Shown: positions 19,431 to 31,163 of the stretch, piece after piece
Position numbering within the stretch: the stretch's first letter is position 1
Layout: each line of letters starts with the position of its first letter
Source of the DNA: Pseudomonas saxonica
GTDB taxonomy: Bacteria; Pseudomonadota; Gammaproteobacteria; Pseudomonadales; Pseudomonadaceae
Assembly: GCF_007858365.1 (NCBI RefSeq)
Contig: NZ_VFIO01000003.1
Coordinates: 434,001-498,000, forward strand
DNA: 64,000 nt
Direction: 5' to 3'
Notes under the pieces: generated by a model
Told to the model about the DNA's origin: nothing
Seen by the model: the letters and a program-made list of their open reading frames with translations, nothing else
Databases searched by the model: none
Made by a program: the position numbers and the translations under genes

Positions 19431-20279
19431 TTAGTCGTGCGTTGCAGGCCGCTGTGCGCCCTGCGAAAAAAATCTCCGGTGGTTGACCACCGGCATGCGC
19501 GCCCTGATAGACGCCTGCTCTGCACTGTCGCGCTCGGCCAGCAATACCCCTTCGCCTTGTGCCTGTTGTGCCAGCACACGTCCCCAGGGGTCAATAATTG
19601 CGGCATGCCCCCAGGTTTCGCGCGGGCCAGGATGAACACCGCCCTGAGCGGCGGCGAGGATATAGCACTGGGTTTCAATAGCCCGGGCGCGAATCAGCAC
19701 CTCCCAATGGGCCTGCCCGGTCACGGCCGTAAAGGCCGAAGGCGCGGTGATCAGTTCAGCGCCTGCCGCCCTCAACTCACTGTATAGCTCGGGAAAACGC
19801 AAGTCGTAACAGACCGTCAAGCCCAGCTTGCCAACCGGGGTGTCGGTGACCACCACGCGCTCACCCGGTGAATAATCATCAGACTCACGGTAACGGCCAC
19901 GGCTGTCAGACACGTCAACATCGAACAAGTGCAGCTTGTCGTAACGTGCAACTTGCTCGCCGTCAGCGCTGATGAGCAATGAACAGGCATTGACCTTGGC
20001 ATCGGGCTGATTGGCAGGCGGTAGGGGTAATGTGCCTGCCACTATCCATAAGTTGAGGTCGCGAGCGGCCTGTTTCAACCACGGTAGAATCGGACCCTGG
20101 CCCAGTGCCTCTGCGCGGCCGATATCGGCGATGTCACGCCGGCCCATTGCAGCGAAATTTTCGGGCAGCACGGCCAGTTGCGCTCCGCCCTCGGCCGCTT
20201 GCTCAAGCAGCCGCCGGGCTTGGCCCAGGTTAGCCAGCACGTCGCTCTGGCTGACCATTTGAATCACTGCAAGCGACAT
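19431..20279 (-). CDS. Nitrilase-superfamily carbon-nitrogen hydrolase
   Basis: A 282-residue cytoplasmic C-N hydrolase of the Nit1/omega-amidase-like branch. The catalytic Glu-Lys-Cys triad is visible: Glu in LAVLPENFAAMG (about 42), Lys in YDKLHLFDVD (about 113), Cys in GLTVCYDLRFPEL (about 155). Relatives hydrolyse deaminated glutathione or alpha-keto acid amides, so metabolite repair is a reasonable expectation; the substrate is not shown by sequence. It sits between yhdP and tldD on the same strand, a conserved Pseudomonas order. Confidence 0.9.
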   Translation of the reverse strand: MSLAVIQMVSQSDVLANLGQARRLLEQAAEGGAQLAVLPENFAAMGRRDIADIGRAEALGQGPILPWLKQAARDLNLWIVAGTLPLPPANQPDAKVNACSLLISADGEQVARYDKLHLFDVDVSDSRGRYRESDDYSPGERVVVTDTPVGKLGLTVCYDLRFPELYSELRAAGAELITAPSAFTAVTGQAHWEVLIRARAIETQCYILAAAQGGVHPGPRETWGHAAIIDPWGRVLAQQAQGEGVLLAERDSAEQASIRARMPVVNHRRFFSQGAQRPATHD

Positions 20280-20340
20280 GGCATTTTCCTGATAAGCATC
20301 GTGTAGAAGCGTTTAGGCCCGAACCCGTACCATGCTACTC

Positions 20341-23300
20341 CTAGTTTTTCTCAAAAGGTTTGTCGAAGGTGATCTTCGGATCCGTCCATGGGCCTTGAAT
20401 GCTGTACTGCACGCTGGCAAAACGCGACACCTGATCACCAATCAACTTATTCAGCAAAAACATCGCCCCGCCTGCCGCCGGACCGCCTACCAACAGGGCA
20501 GCAAGCGGCAGGTTGTTAGTGACCGGCAATGTGACCAAGAGTTTGGCATTGACCTGATCAGTCACCATGTTCAACGTGCCATTAAGCTCCAGATTAGTGG
20601 ACGGCCCGGTCATCAAAATAGGTTTGCTCGTGCTGTACACGCCATTGTTGGCGTTCAACACACCCTTGACCCGGTCATAACTCAGGCCTTTGCCAAACAG
20701 GTCAGAGAAGTCCAGACGCAAGCGGCGGCCTATGGCGTTGAAGTTCAGCAGGCCAAAAATGCGCAACACCTGAGCGCTGCCATCAACCTCAACAAACTGG
20801 CCTTTTCTCAACGATGCATCCAGTGTGCCCGAGAAGCGCTTAAGACCGATCCAGGCCGGTGAACCCGGCCAGCGACCATCCACGTCGACATGGAAGTCTT
20901 CGCTGGTCACGCTCGGCGCGAACCCCCAATTTTTAAGCACATCGGCCAGATTGCGACCGCCAAGACGTCCCTGATACCAGCTGTTGGTAGCACCGGCAAC
21001 GCCTTCCCAGCCACCTGAGCCATCAAGCAGCAAGCCCTTGAGCCCCAGGTTGAGCGAACTCATTTTGATGCCACGGCCGGTCGGACGAATGTTCAATGAC
21101 CAGGCCCCCAGCAGATCCGGCCCTTGATAGAGCTGGCGAATAATGATGTCCAGCGCCGGGATGTTTCGTGGGTCGACTGAGGCCAGTGGATCCGGGGCAT
21201 TGTCGTCGGTCACCGCTTTGGGATCAGGGGCGGGCAAACGGATGGTCTGCATCGTGACCACGATGGGCGCGCTCTTGGCGTCCGGAAGTCTCACCGTACC
21301 CACAGCTTGTTTACTGTCGATCTGTAAGCCCCACGCCGAGCCCGTACGCTTCATGTTCAAGCTGACTTGGTCAAGCTGTGTGCCAAATCCGGTCAACTTG
21401 CCCACTTTAAAATCCGCACTGCTGAGCATTTGCTTTGCACTGCCTCCCGGGTCCTTGCCTGCATACCGCTCCACCAGAGCCTGCCAGGGTGCTATATCCA
21501 GTTCCGACAAGACGCCGCGAATGCGTACACCTTTGGTGGGCGGCAACACCGGGGTGCCTCCCCCCAAAAACAACTCCCCCCGCCCGTCTTCAAACTTGCC
21601 ATTGGGTGCGGCAAACGTCAGGTTGGCCAGATCGCCATAGTCAAACCAGTAGCGGCGCTCGGCCCCCTGCAAGGTCATGCGAAATACTGTGTCGCGGACT
21701 TCATTGGCAGCCAGGCCGAAAGGAGCAGGTAAATCGATTACCGCTCCGCGCAGATTGGAGTTGACCCGCAACTGACTGTCCGCGCCGTCCAGCGTGAGCT
21801 GCAACTGATAAGGCAAGACACCACTCACGGGAATTTGCTGATTGAACTTGAGCCAGTCGGTCAACTGTTTAACACCGACCTGACCGTTAGCCACCACACG
21901 CGTGTTCAGCCTGCCGGGTTTGCCATCGGCATAAATCTGCGCCGTGACAGGACGATCGAACGCCCGTGCGCTGATGCCTTTACCACTCAGGCCTTTATCA
22001 CTGTCAAAACGAAAGGCGCCCTTGAGTTGCGTCAGCTCAAACTCGGGCTCGCTGATTTTCAAGCGCGCCTTGTCAGTGTTGAAGTCGACTAGAATTTTCG
22101 GCTCTACGTCTTTTTCCAGAGGGATATCGAGGTCGACACGGCCTTTGAGTGGGCCCTCGCCCTGCCATCCGGCAAAGGTTTCAGCGGTGCCGATGGGGGC
22201 CTCCTGAAGAATTTTCAGCCCATCGCCCAGACCACCATCAAAATCGCCGTTCAACAACAAATGGCTGACTTTTCCGGTGGGAACATGCGGGATGCTGACC
22301 GCTACATTACGTACCTTGGTGGAGAGCAACAGGCCTTTGCTGGCCATGATGCGTACACCGCTGTCTTCGATAAATACATCACCCGAAACATCGCGCACGT
22401 GAGGCCAACCGGGTTGAAAGGCCAACTCGACCCCGTGCACTTTGAAAAATAGACTTATATTGCGCGCTGCTGCAACTGCATCGTGGCTGAGCGAACCTTG
22501 ATACTGAAAGAAGCCCTCTTCAACTGCACCTTTGATAATGGCCGTGCTCAGCCATTCAGTGAGTGCAGGACTCAAGACTTCGGGCAGGTACTTGGGAGTG
22601 AAGCGACCATCACCATCGGTCAGCCCCACCCGCAGATCCATGTAGTCCTCTGACGAATGATCCAGATGAATGCGGATCAGGAAGTCAGCAGCAATCTTGC
22701 CCTCTTCGCCCAGCACTTTGATATAGGGTGCAATCAGCGTGAAGGCGTTCTTGTCCAACGTCCACTTGAGCAAGGCGTTGGCTTGAAGGTACTGCCAGGG
22801 TTTGGCGAAGATCGGGTCCAGGTGCAGCGAAAAATCCTTGCTGTCGAGCCGCAGCTCACCCTTGCCCAAATCACCACTGATCAAACCGCTGACATTGCGT
22901 GCCGCCGGTGCGCCGTGAGTGGCATTGAAACCCACCTGCTGCAGGTTGGCAGCAAAACTCAGTTTTTGATCATCCGGGGCATGAGGCCGGTAGTCGGCCA
23001 ATACATTGCGCAAGGTGCCGGTAACGTTGAGTTGATCAATGACTTGGGCAGCGGCTTGCGGCACAGGCGCCAGCGAATCCATCAGCGCTGTGAGGGGGGT
23101 CAGGTCAAGGTGATCGGCCTGCAAGTGCCAGCGCTCTTGCGCCGGGTCATTGGCAGCAAACTGCTGCAACTGCATGCGGGTTTCCCAGCGTTTATCACCC
23201 AGGTTCACCGCCAGCGAGTCGAGGACGACATTAAATCCCTGCTCGCCGCGCTCCACCCAGGCACGCAAGGCCAGATTATCGAAGGTTTGGGCTTTTCGCT

Positions 23301-24153
23301 CTGCATAAGCGCCACGCAAGGTGGGTGCATTCAAACGCGCAACTGCGCGCTGTACCGACCCTTTGCTCCAGTCAAACCACAGCTCGCCACCCGCTTTGAG
23401 TTCTGACACTTTCCACGGGTTGATCAGCGAGGCCGGCAGCCATTTGGCCCAATCACTTTGAGGCAGGCTCACATAGGCCTGAGCCGCAGCATCGCGCCAG
23501 TGACTGGCCTCTATTTGGGTTTTGACACTCAAAGCCACAGGCTGGCCGTCGGGCAAGGTCAAGCGCGCATCGAGCCGCTGATCCGACGCGCCCACATCCA
23601 GCGTCAAGCCAACATAGGTCAGGGTCAATGGCGCTTGTTTGTAAGGTTCAAGGGTCACCTGACTGTCGAGCACCGACAGCCGCGCCACACGCTGCAATTG
23701 ATTGAGAAGTTGTTCAGGATCGAGGGGTTGATCATCCTGCACCGGCACGCCTTCAAAGGCCCAGTGACCGGCCTGATCCTGACGTGCGCTCAACTGCAAC
23801 CCGTTGAGCTGCAGATGGGCGATGCGAATATCGCGATGTAACAGGCTGGACCAGACATCGGGCACCACCTGCACCTGATCAAGACGCAGAGCATGGTTGC
23901 CCTCGCCGACCATCACGTCATGGGCCATCAACACCGGCGCCATTCCACTCCAGCTGCCTTCAAGGCTGCCAATGGTCAACGGCATGCCCAAGGCATCACG
24001 CGCCTTGTTTTGAAGTTCTACGCGGTACTCGGCAATCAGCGGCGTGAGCTCACGCCCCAAACTGACATACAACGCCGTGATCACCAGGACCACAGCACTT
24101 AGTCCCAGCCCCCAGCGGGTCAGCGCGGCAAAAAAGCGTGGCAGACGCTCCAT
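20341..24153 (-). CDS. yhdP: AsmA-like phospholipid transport protein YhdP
   Basis: YhdP is a very large inner-membrane-anchored protein that, with TamB and YdbH, is thought to carry phospholipids across the periplasm to the outer membrane. The 1270-residue sequence has one N-terminal transmembrane helix (about 13-33, GLGLSAVVLVITALYVSLG), a long beta-rich periplasmic groove, and the DUF3971/AsmA-like C-terminus (FRLDFSDLFGKGLSYDRVKG-type; here LRLDFSDLFGKGLSYDRVKG). Length is typical. It lies downstream of rng on the same strand. Confidence 0.94.
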   Translation of the reverse strand: MERLPRFFAALTRWGLGLSAVVLVITALYVSLGRELTPLIAEYRVELQNKARDALGMPLTIGSLEGSWSGMAPVLMAHDVMVGEGNHALRLDQVQVVPDVWSSLLHRDIRIAHLQLNGLQLSARQDQAGHWAFEGVPVQDDQPLDPEQLLNQLQRVARLSVLDSQVTLEPYKQAPLTLTYVGLTLDVGASDQRLDARLTLPDGQPVALSVKTQIEASHWRDAAAQAYVSLPQSDWAKWLPASLINPWKVSELKAGGELWFDWSKGSVQRAVARLNAPTLRGAYAERKAQTFDNLALRAWVERGEQGFNVVLDSLAVNLGDKRWETRMQLQQFAANDPAQERWHLQADHLDLTPLTALMDSLAPVPQAAAQVIDQLNVTGTLRNVLADYRPHAPDDQKLSFAANLQQVGFNATHGAPAARNVSGLISGDLGKGELRLDSKDFSLHLDPIFAKPWQYLQANALLKWTLDKNAFTLIAPYIKVLGEEGKIAADFLIRIHLDHSSEDYMDLRVGLTDGDGRFTPKYLPEVLSPALTEWLSTAIIKGAVEEGFFQYQGSLSHDAVAAARNISLFFKVHGVELAFQPGWPHVRDVSGDVFIEDSGVRIMASKGLLLSTKVRNVAVSIPHVPTGKVSHLLLNGDFDGGLGDGLKILQEAPIGTAETFAGWQGEGPLKGRVDLDIPLEKDVEPKILVDFNTDKARLKISEPEFELTQLKGAFRFDSDKGLSGKGISARAFDRPVTAQIYADGKPGRLNTRVVANGQVGVKQLTDWLKFNQQIPVSGVLPYQLQLTLDGADSQLRVNSNLRGAVIDLPAPFGLAANEVRDTVFRMTLQGAERRYWFDYGDLANLTFAAPNGKFEDGRGELFLGGGTPVLPPTKGVRIRGVLSELDIAPWQALVERYAGKDPGGSAKQMLSSADFKVGKLTGFGTQLDQVSLNMKRTGSAWGLQIDSKQAVGTVRLPDAKSAPIVVTMQTIRLPAPDPKAVTDDNAPDPLASVDPRNIPALDIIIRQLYQGPDLLGAWSLNIRPTGRGIKMSSLNLGLKGLLLDGSGGWEGVAGATNSWYQGRLGGRNLADVLKNWGFAPSVTSEDFHVDVDGRWPGSPAWIGLKRFSGTLDASLRKGQFVEVDGSAQVLRIFGLLNFNAIGRRLRLDFSDLFGKGLSYDRVKGVLNANNGVYSTSKPILMTGPSTNLELNGTLNMVTDQVNAKLLVTLPVTNNLPLAALLVGGPAAGGAMFLLNKLIGDQVSRFASVQYSIQGPWTDPKITFDKPFEKN

Positions 24154-24230
24154 GTCATGTTGCCCCTTTTATCATTGATCGCAGGGGCCGAAACGGCCCT
24201 CTGTTTTTACCCTGCATGGCCCGTGGCTGT

Positions 24231-25688
24231 TCAGAGCAGCACCACATCGTATTGTTCCTGGGAGTACATGGTCTCAACCTGAAAACGTATCGTACGGCCT
24301 ATGAACCCTTCAAGCTCCGCGACGTTGCCTGACTCTTCGTCAAGCAAACGATCAACTACCTTCTGGCTGGCCAATACACGATAGCCAACCGCCTGATAAG
24401 CACGAGCCTCGCGCAAAATTTCACGGAAGATCTCGTAACAGATGGTTTCCGGAGTCTTTAGTTTGCCCCGTCCCTGACAGCACAAACACGGCTCGCAGAG
24501 CACCTGTTCCAAACTTTCACGGGTACGTTTGCGAGTCATCTGCACCAGGCCCAACTCGGTAATACCGATGATATTGGTCTTGGCATGATCCCGTTCGAGC
24601 TGTTTTTCGAGGGTGCGCAAGACCTGACGCTGGTGCTCTTCATCTTCCATGTCGATGAAGTCGATAATGATGATCCCGCCCAGATTGCGCAGACGCAATT
24701 GCCGCGCAATGGCGGTAGCCGCCTCAAGATTGGTTTTGAAAATGGTTTCTTCAAGATTGCGGTGGCCGACAAAAGCGCCTGTGTTGACATCAATCGTGGT
24801 CATGGCTTCGGCAGGGTCGACTACCAGATACCCACCGGACTTGAGTGGCACCTTACGATCCAGGGCTTTCTGGATTTCGCCTTCAACGCCATACAGATCG
24901 AAAATTGGCCGTTCACCCGGATAATGCTCAAGGCGATCAGCGATTTCCGGCATGAGTTCAGCCACAAACTGCGTGGTTTTCTGGAAGGTTTCTCGCGAAT
25001 CGATACGGATTTTCTCAATCTTTGGGCTGACCAGGTCGCGCAGTGTCCGCAGCGCCAAGCCCAGGTCTTCATAGATCACACTCGGGGCGCCAGCGGTTTT
25101 TATCTGCAAACCGATTTGATCCCACAGACGCCGCAGGTAGCGAATGTCCATCAGAATCTCATCTGCCCCGGCTCCTTCGGCCGCCGTGCGCAGGATAAAA
25201 CCACCGGCTTCCTTGATACCTTCCTGAGCCACGCAATCACTGACCACCTGTTTCAGGCGATCACGCTCGGCTTCATCTTCAATTTTCAGCGAAATGCCGA
25301 CATGAGCCGTACGCGGCATGTACACCAGGTAGCGCGAAGGTATGGACAGCTGTGTGGTCAGACGCGCACCTTTTGAGGCAATCGGGTCTTTGGTCACTTG
25401 CACCACCAGACTTTGACCTTCATGCACCAGTGCACTGATGCTTTCAACCGCCTGACCTTCACGCAGGGAAATTTCAGAGGCGTGAATAAACGCCGCACGG
25501 TCCAGACCGATATCGACAAAGGCGGCCTGCATGCCGGGCAGAACCCTGACTATTTTGCCTTTATAGATATTGCCAACAATGCCACGGCGCTGGGTCCGTT
25601 CGACGTGCACCTCTTGTAGAACACCGTTCTCTACCACCGCCACGCGCGATTCCATCGGCGTGATGTTGATCAGGATCTCTTCACTCAT
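24231..25688 (-). CDS. rng: Ribonuclease G
   Basis: RNase G is the shorter paralogue of RNase E and matures the 5' end of 16S rRNA. The 485-residue protein has an S1 RNA-binding domain (about 38-120), the RNase E/G catalytic domain with the Mg-binding Asp residues (VDPAEAMTTIDVNTGAF; IIIDFIDMEDEEH), and the zinc-link CEPCLCCQGRG near residue 405. It lacks the degradosome tail, which excludes RNase E. I start at MSEEILINITPMESRVA; the frame is open upstream into maf but that part is not conserved. Confidence 0.95.
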   Translation of the reverse strand: MSEEILINITPMESRVAVVENGVLQEVHVERTQRRGIVGNIYKGKIVRVLPGMQAAFVDIGLDRAAFIHASEISLREGQAVESISALVHEGQSLVVQVTKDPIASKGARLTTQLSIPSRYLVYMPRTAHVGISLKIEDEAERDRLKQVVSDCVAQEGIKEAGGFILRTAAEGAGADEILMDIRYLRRLWDQIGLQIKTAGAPSVIYEDLGLALRTLRDLVSPKIEKIRIDSRETFQKTTQFVAELMPEIADRLEHYPGERPIFDLYGVEGEIQKALDRKVPLKSGGYLVVDPAEAMTTIDVNTGAFVGHRNLEETIFKTNLEAATAIARQLRLRNLGGIIIIDFIDMEDEEHQRQVLRTLEKQLERDHAKTNIIGITELGLVQMTRKRTRESLEQVLCEPCLCCQGRGKLKTPETICYEIFREILREARAYQAVGYRVLASQKVVDRLLDEESGNVAELEGFIGRTIRFQVETMYSQEQYDVVLL

Positions 25689-25744
25689 GGCTGGGTCTCG
25701 TTCAGGCGTCATCACAGTAGTGCCACGTCTCGTAGGTGCGGTAT

Positions 25745-26350
25745 TCAGCGCACGGTAAGGTTTTGCCAACAGGGTATGCCGAAATGCCCCAACAGTTCTG
25801 CGGTTTCGCATACGGGCAAGCCCACGACACCGGAATAACTGCCATTGAGGCCCGCCACAAACACCGCACCCAAGCCTTGAATGGCGTATCCGCCAGCTTT
25901 GTCCTGCGGCTCTCCGCTGGCCCAATAAAGGCTCGCTTCTTGTTTACTGATGTCTCGAAATCTCACTCGACTGCGCACCACACGGGTCTCACAGAGCTGG
26001 CTATCAATGACCGCAATGGCCGTGAGCACATCATGTTCACGCCCTGAAAGTGCCTTAAGCATAGCCATGGCATCAGCCTGATCGACCGGCTTGCCGAGAA
26101 TTCGGCCCTCCAGCACCACGGCCGTGTCGGCACCCAGCACGCAGAACAAGTCCGGGTGGATCGATTTCAGCAATACATTACGTCCAGCCTGAGCCTTCTC
26201 GCACGCCAGGCGTTCGACATAGGACTCAGGGGTTTCGTTGACGAGTGGGGTTTCGTCAATGGCGGCAATGACCGTGCTGAACGGCACATCGATTTGAGTC
26301 AATAACTCGCGTCTGCGCGGTGACCCGGAAGCCAGATAAAGCGAAAGCAT
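25745..26350 (-). CDS. maf: Maf-family nucleoside triphosphate pyrophosphatase
   Basis: Maf proteins hydrolyse dTTP/UTP or modified nucleotides to monophosphates, preventing their incorporation. The 201-residue protein has the signature [14 protein letters not shown] at the N-terminus, the catalytic Asp in [16 protein letters not shown], and the R/Q substrate region KAGGYAIQG (here [14 protein letters not shown]), favouring the YhdE dTTP/UTPase branch. It is placed between mreD and rng as in E. coli and Pseudomonas. Confidence 0.94.
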   Translation of the reverse strand: MLSLYLASGSPRRRELLTQIDVPFSTVIAAIDETPLVNETPESYVERLACEKAQAGRNVLLKSIHPDLFCVLGADTAVVLEGRILGKPVDQADAMAMLKALSGREHDVLTAIAVIDSQLCETRVVRSRVRFRDISKQEASLYWASGEPQDKAGGYAIQGLGAVFVAGLNGSYSGVVGLPVCETAELLGHFGIPCWQNLTVR

Positions 26351-26402
26351 CGAGACATCTCCTTGTCATAGTGCACAAACCCGGAAATGGCTCGCGCTCC
26401 TG

Positions 26403-26891
26403 TTAATTGATTTTGAAGCGTCGGCGCAGGCCGCGCAGACCATAGCTGACCCACGGCCACAGTAGCGCGCTGACCAGTGCCGGCAAGACCAGTGCAAGCG
26501 TCGGCTGACGGTTACCGGTCAAGGCACTTAGCCATAGTTGAGCCAACTGAGCCAGCCCAAAAATGACAAGCAACACCAAACTTTGCTGCCACATCGGGAA
26601 CATTCGCAAACGCTGTTGAAGCGTCAGTACCAGAAAAGTGATGAGCGTCAGGATGAGTGCGTTCTGCCCCAGTAAAGTGCCATACAGCACATCTTCGGCC
26701 AAACCCAGGCACCACGCAGTGACCATGCCAACTTTATGCGGCAGGTACAGCGCCCAGAAGGTCAACAGCAACCCCAGCCACAAAGGCCGGAGCACCTCCA
26801 TGAATTGCGGCATGGGTGAAATGCTGAGCAACAGGCCGATGGCGAATGTCAGCCAGATGATCCAGCCATTACGTGAACGGGTATTCGCCAT
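26403..26891 (-). CDS. mreD: Rod shape-determining protein MreD
   Basis: MreD is the small polytopic membrane partner of MreC and MreB in the elongasome. The 162-residue protein has about five hydrophobic segments and the conserved opening region WIIWLTFAIGLLLSISPMP. Its ATG overlaps the mreC stop by one base, showing translational coupling in the mreBCD order. Confidence 0.95.
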   Translation of the reverse strand: MANTRSRNGWIIWLTFAIGLLLSISPMPQFMEVLRPLWLGLLLTFWALYLPHKVGMVTAWCLGLAEDVLYGTLLGQNALILTLITFLVLTLQQRLRMFPMWQQSLVLLVIFGLAQLAQLWLSALTGNRQPTLALVLPALVSALLWPWVSYGLRGLRRRFKIN

Positions 26892-28006
26892 TATTGCCTC
26901 TCCCGAGTCGTGGCCGGCGCAGCGGCTGGCGGGTTGGGTGCGGCAGGGGTTGGCGCTGGAGACGGTTTTTTCGCCGCCGCTGGCACTGCAGCGCGAGTAA
27001 CCGGCGCAACGGCAGGAACAGGTGCCGCGACTGGAGCAGGCACAGCGGCTGGTGCAGTCGCAGCGACTGGAGCCGGCGCAACGGCAGCTGGCTTGGGCAC
27101 CGTGGCCGGAATAGTGGCCGGAGCAACACCACCCTGCTCTGCGTCCTGAGCCTGGGCCGCTTCATTGGCGCGCTCTTCCGGCGTGCGGCTGTCGCTGAAA
27201 ACCAGCAGCAAGTAGCGGCTACGGTTCAAGGCCGCTGTGGGAACGGCGCGAACAATGGCAAACGGTTGGCCGGAGTCGTGAATCACTTCTTTGACCGTCG
27301 CAACCGGATAACCCGCAGGAAAGCGCTGCCCTAGCCCTGAGCTGACCAGTAAATCGCCTTCTTTGATATCGGCTGTGTCCGCGACATGGCGCAACTCCAG
27401 ACGCTCGGGGTTACCCGTACCGCTGGCAATCGCACGCAAGCCGTTACGGTTAACCTGTACCGGAATGCTGTGGGTTGTATCGGTCAGCAACAAGACACGA
27501 GAGGTATAGGGCATCAACTCAACCACTTGCCCCATCAAACCGCGAGCATCGAGTACAGGTTGGCCAAGCACGACACCGTCCCGCTCACCCTTGTTGATGA
27601 TGATGCGATGGGTAAAGGGGTTCGGGTCCATACCGATCAACTCGGCGACTTCAACCTTTTCGTTGACCAGCGCCGAAGAATTCAGCAACTCGCGCAAACG
27701 AACGTTCTGCTCAGTCAAGGCAGCCAGTTTTTGCATGCGGCCTTGCAGCAGAATGTTTTCGGTTTTGAGTTTCTCGTTCTCAGCCACCAGTTCAGTACGG
27801 CTGCCAAACTGACTGGCAACGCCCTGAAACAAGCGCTGTGGCAAGTCAGTGATCCAGTAGGACTGCATCAGCACCAGCGACATTTGGCTGCGCACGGGCT
27901 TTAGCACCGTGAAACGGGCATCAACCACCATCAGCGCGACCGACAGTACGACCAGCACTAACAGGCGTACACCCAACGAGGGGCCTTTGGCGAAGAGCGG
28001 TTTAAT
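26891..28006 (-). CDS. mreC: Rod shape-determining protein MreC (apparent ATT start)
   Basis: MreC is the bitopic elongasome protein that activates PBP2-RodA. It shows an N-terminal transmembrane helix (LLVLVVLSVALMVVDARF), a coiled coil (about 70-115), the periplasmic beta-barrel domains, and a long Ala/Pro-rich tail (about 280 onward) common in Pseudomonas. No ATG or GTG begins the conserved N-terminus. The strong Shine-Dalgarno GGGAGGAG (28013-28020 on the minus strand) is 6 bases from an ATT codon opening (I/M)KPLFAKGPSLGVRLL, which I take as the start, giving 371 residues. The fallback is TTG at 27976, 10 codons later, with no comparable binding site. Confidence 0.85.
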   Translation of the reverse strand: MKPLFAKGPSLGVRLLVLVVLSVALMVVDARFTVLKPVRSQMSLVLMQSYWITDLPQRLFQGVASQFGSRTELVAENEKLKTENILLQGRMQKLAALTEQNVRLRELLNSSALVNEKVEVAELIGMDPNPFTHRIIINKGERDGVVLGQPVLDARGLMGQVVELMPYTSRVLLLTDTTHSIPVQVNRNGLRAIASGTGNPERLELRHVADTADIKEGDLLVSSGLGQRFPAGYPVATVKEVIHDSGQPFAIVRAVPTAALNRSRYLLLVFSDSRTPEERANEAAQAQDAEQGGVAPATIPATVPKPAAVAPAPVAATAPAAVPAPVAAPVPAVAPVTRAAVPAAAKKPSPAPTPAAPNPPAAAPATTRERQ

Positions 28007-28150
28007 AGGCCGCTCCTCCCGGGCAAGTGTTCAATGTATTCATACGGCTTCAAAGCGGCCTGGATGAAGATTGACAGAAGGTAAACGCCAAAAGGCAGCA
28101 CTGCAAAGTGCTACCTTTTGGTGATAACCGTAGAACTGCACCAGACGATC

Positions 28151-29398
<1,248 letters not shown>

Positions 29399-29686
29399 AT
29401 GGCGCTTGAACGCTCCGACGTGGAAAAAATCGCTCATTTGGCCCGTCTGGGTCTCAATGATGCCGATATTCCACGCACCACCGAAGCTCTTAACAGCATT
29501 TTGGGGCTAATTGACCAGATGCAGGCTGTCGATACCACGGGTATCGAGCCTCTGGCTCACCCCCTGGAAGCCAGCCAGCGCCTGCGTGCAGACGTCGTGA
29601 CTGAGACTAATCATCGCGAGGCGTACCAGTCCATCGCACCGGCGGTCGAAAAAGGCCTCTACCTGGTTCCTAAAGTCATCGAGTAA
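29399..29686 (+). CDS. gatC: Asp/Glu-tRNA amidotransferase subunit GatC
   Basis: GatC is the small belt subunit that stabilises GatA-GatB. The 95-residue protein begins [19 protein letters not shown] and contains the conserved [15 protein letters not shown]. GatCAB converts misacylated Asp-tRNA(Asn) to Asn-tRNA(Asn). Pseudomonas typically lacks AsnRS, so this route makes Asn-tRNA. It heads gatC-gatA-gatB with 15 bases to gatA. Confidence 0.96.
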   Translation: MALERSDVEKIAHLARLGLNDADIPRTTEALNSILGLIDQMQAVDTTGIEPLAHPLEASQRLRADVVTETNHREAYQSIAPAVEKGLYLVPKVIE

Positions 29687-29701
29687 AAGGAAAGAGCCTG
29701 C

Positions 29702-31153
29702 ATGCATCAATTGACTCTGGCCGAGATCGCTCGCGGACTCGCCGATAAAAAGTTTTCTTCCGAAGAGCTGACCAAGACCCTGCTGGCGCGTATCGCTCAG
29801 CTCGATCCTCAGCTCAACAGTTTTATCACCCTCACCGAAGACCTCGCCCTAGAGCAGGCCAAGGCCGCCGACGCACGTCGCGCCAACGGTGAAACCGGCG
29901 CTCTGCTGGGCGCGCCCATTGGTCATAAAGACCTGTTCTGCACCCTGGGCGTGCGCACCAGTTGCGGCTCGAAGATGCTCGACAACTTCAAAGCCCCGTA
30001 TGACGCCACCGTGGTGTCCAAGCTGGCAGCTGCCGGTGCTGTGACCCTTGGCAAGACCAACATGGACGAGTTCGCCATGGGTTCGGCCAACGAATCGAGC
30101 TACTACGGCGCGGTCAAAAACCCGTGGAACCTTGAGCACGTGCCCGGTGGTTCGTCGGGGGGCTCGGCAGCCGCCGTTGCTGCCCGCCTGTTGCCCGCGG
30201 CAACCGGTACCGACACCGGCGGTTCTATCCGACAGCCGGCAGCGCTGACCAACCTCACCGGCCTGAAACCGACTTACGGTCGCGTCTCACGCTGGGGCAT
30301 GATTGCCTACGCGTCCAGCCTTGATCAGGGCGGCCCTTTGGCGCGCACCGCTGAAGACTGCGCTATTTTGTTACAAGGCATGGCTGGCTTCGACCCGCAA
30401 GACTCCACCAGCATCGATGAGCCCGTGCCGGACTACAGCGCCACCCTCAACGGTTCGCTGCAAGGCCTGCGCATCGGCGTGCCTAAAGAGTACTTCAGCG
30501 AAGGTCTTGACCCTCGTATTGCCGAACTGATCCACACCAGTGTCAAAGAACTTGAAAAGCTCGGTGCCGTGATCAAGACCATCAGCCTGCCTAACATGCA
30601 GCACGCGATCCCAGCGTACTACGTGATCGCGCCGGCTGAAGCATCCTCTAACCTGTCGCGTTTTGACGGCGTGCGCTTCGGTCATCGTTGCGAAGATCCT
30701 AAAGACCTCACTGACCTGTACAAGCGTTCGCGCGCCGAAGGCTTTGGCCCTGAAGTGCAGCGCCGGATTCTGGTGGGAGCTTATGCCCTGTCCGCCGGCT
30801 ACTACGACGCTTACTACCTGCAAGCTCAAAAAATCCGTCGCCTGATCAAAAACGACTTCATGACCGCTTTCAATGAAGTCGACATCATCCTCGGCCCAAC
30901 CACGCCTAACCCGGCCTGGAAAATCGGCGCTAAAAACAGCGACCCGGTTTCTGCCTATCTGGAAGACGTGTACACCATCACCGCTAACCTCGCGGGCCTG
31001 CCAGGCCTGTCGATGCCAGCCGGTTTTGTTGACGGGTTGCCTGTGGGCGTGCAGTTGCTGGCACCCTACTTTCAGGAAGGTCGCTTGCTCAATGTCGCCC
31101 ACCAGTATCAGTTGAATACTGACTGGCACACGCGCTCACCTGCCGGCTTCTGA
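29702..31153 (+). CDS. gatA: Asp/Glu-tRNA amidotransferase subunit GatA
   Basis: GatA is the glutaminase subunit of GatCAB and belongs to the amidase-signature family. The catalytic Ser-cisSer-Lys set is present: Lys76 (GHKDLFC), cis-Ser151 ([13 protein letters not shown]) and nucleophile Ser175 ([10 protein letters not shown]). The 483-residue length is standard. It liberates ammonia from glutamine and channels it to GatB. gatB follows after 10 bases. Confidence 0.98.
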   Translation: MHQLTLAEIARGLADKKFSSEELTKTLLARIAQLDPQLNSFITLTEDLALEQAKAADARRANGETGALLGAPIGHKDLFCTLGVRTSCGSKMLDNFKAPYDATVVSKLAAAGAVTLGKTNMDEFAMGSANESSYYGAVKNPWNLEHVPGGSSGGSAAAVAARLLPAATGTDTGGSIRQPAALTNLTGLKPTYGRVSRWGMIAYASSLDQGGPLARTAEDCAILLQGMAGFDPQDSTSIDEPVPDYSATLNGSLQGLRIGVPKEYFSEGLDPRIAELIHTSVKELEKLGAVIKTISLPNMQHAIPAYYVIAPAEASSNLSRFDGVRFGHRCEDPKDLTDLYKRSRAEGFGPEVQRRILVGAYALSAGYYDAYYLQAQKIRRLIKNDFMTAFNEVDIILGPTTPNPAWKIGAKNSDPVSAYLEDVYTITANLAGLPGLSMPAGFVDGLPVGVQLLAPYFQEGRLLNVAHQYQLNTDWHTRSPAGF

Positions 31154-31163
31154 GGAGAAACAT

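Noticed and set aside
22657..23406. 249-codon plus-strand frame inside yhdP
   Set aside because: Antisense to a continuous YhdP reading frame; composition not protein-like.
24585..25376. 263-codon plus-strand frame inside rng
   Set aside because: Shadow of the RNase G catalytic region on the other strand.
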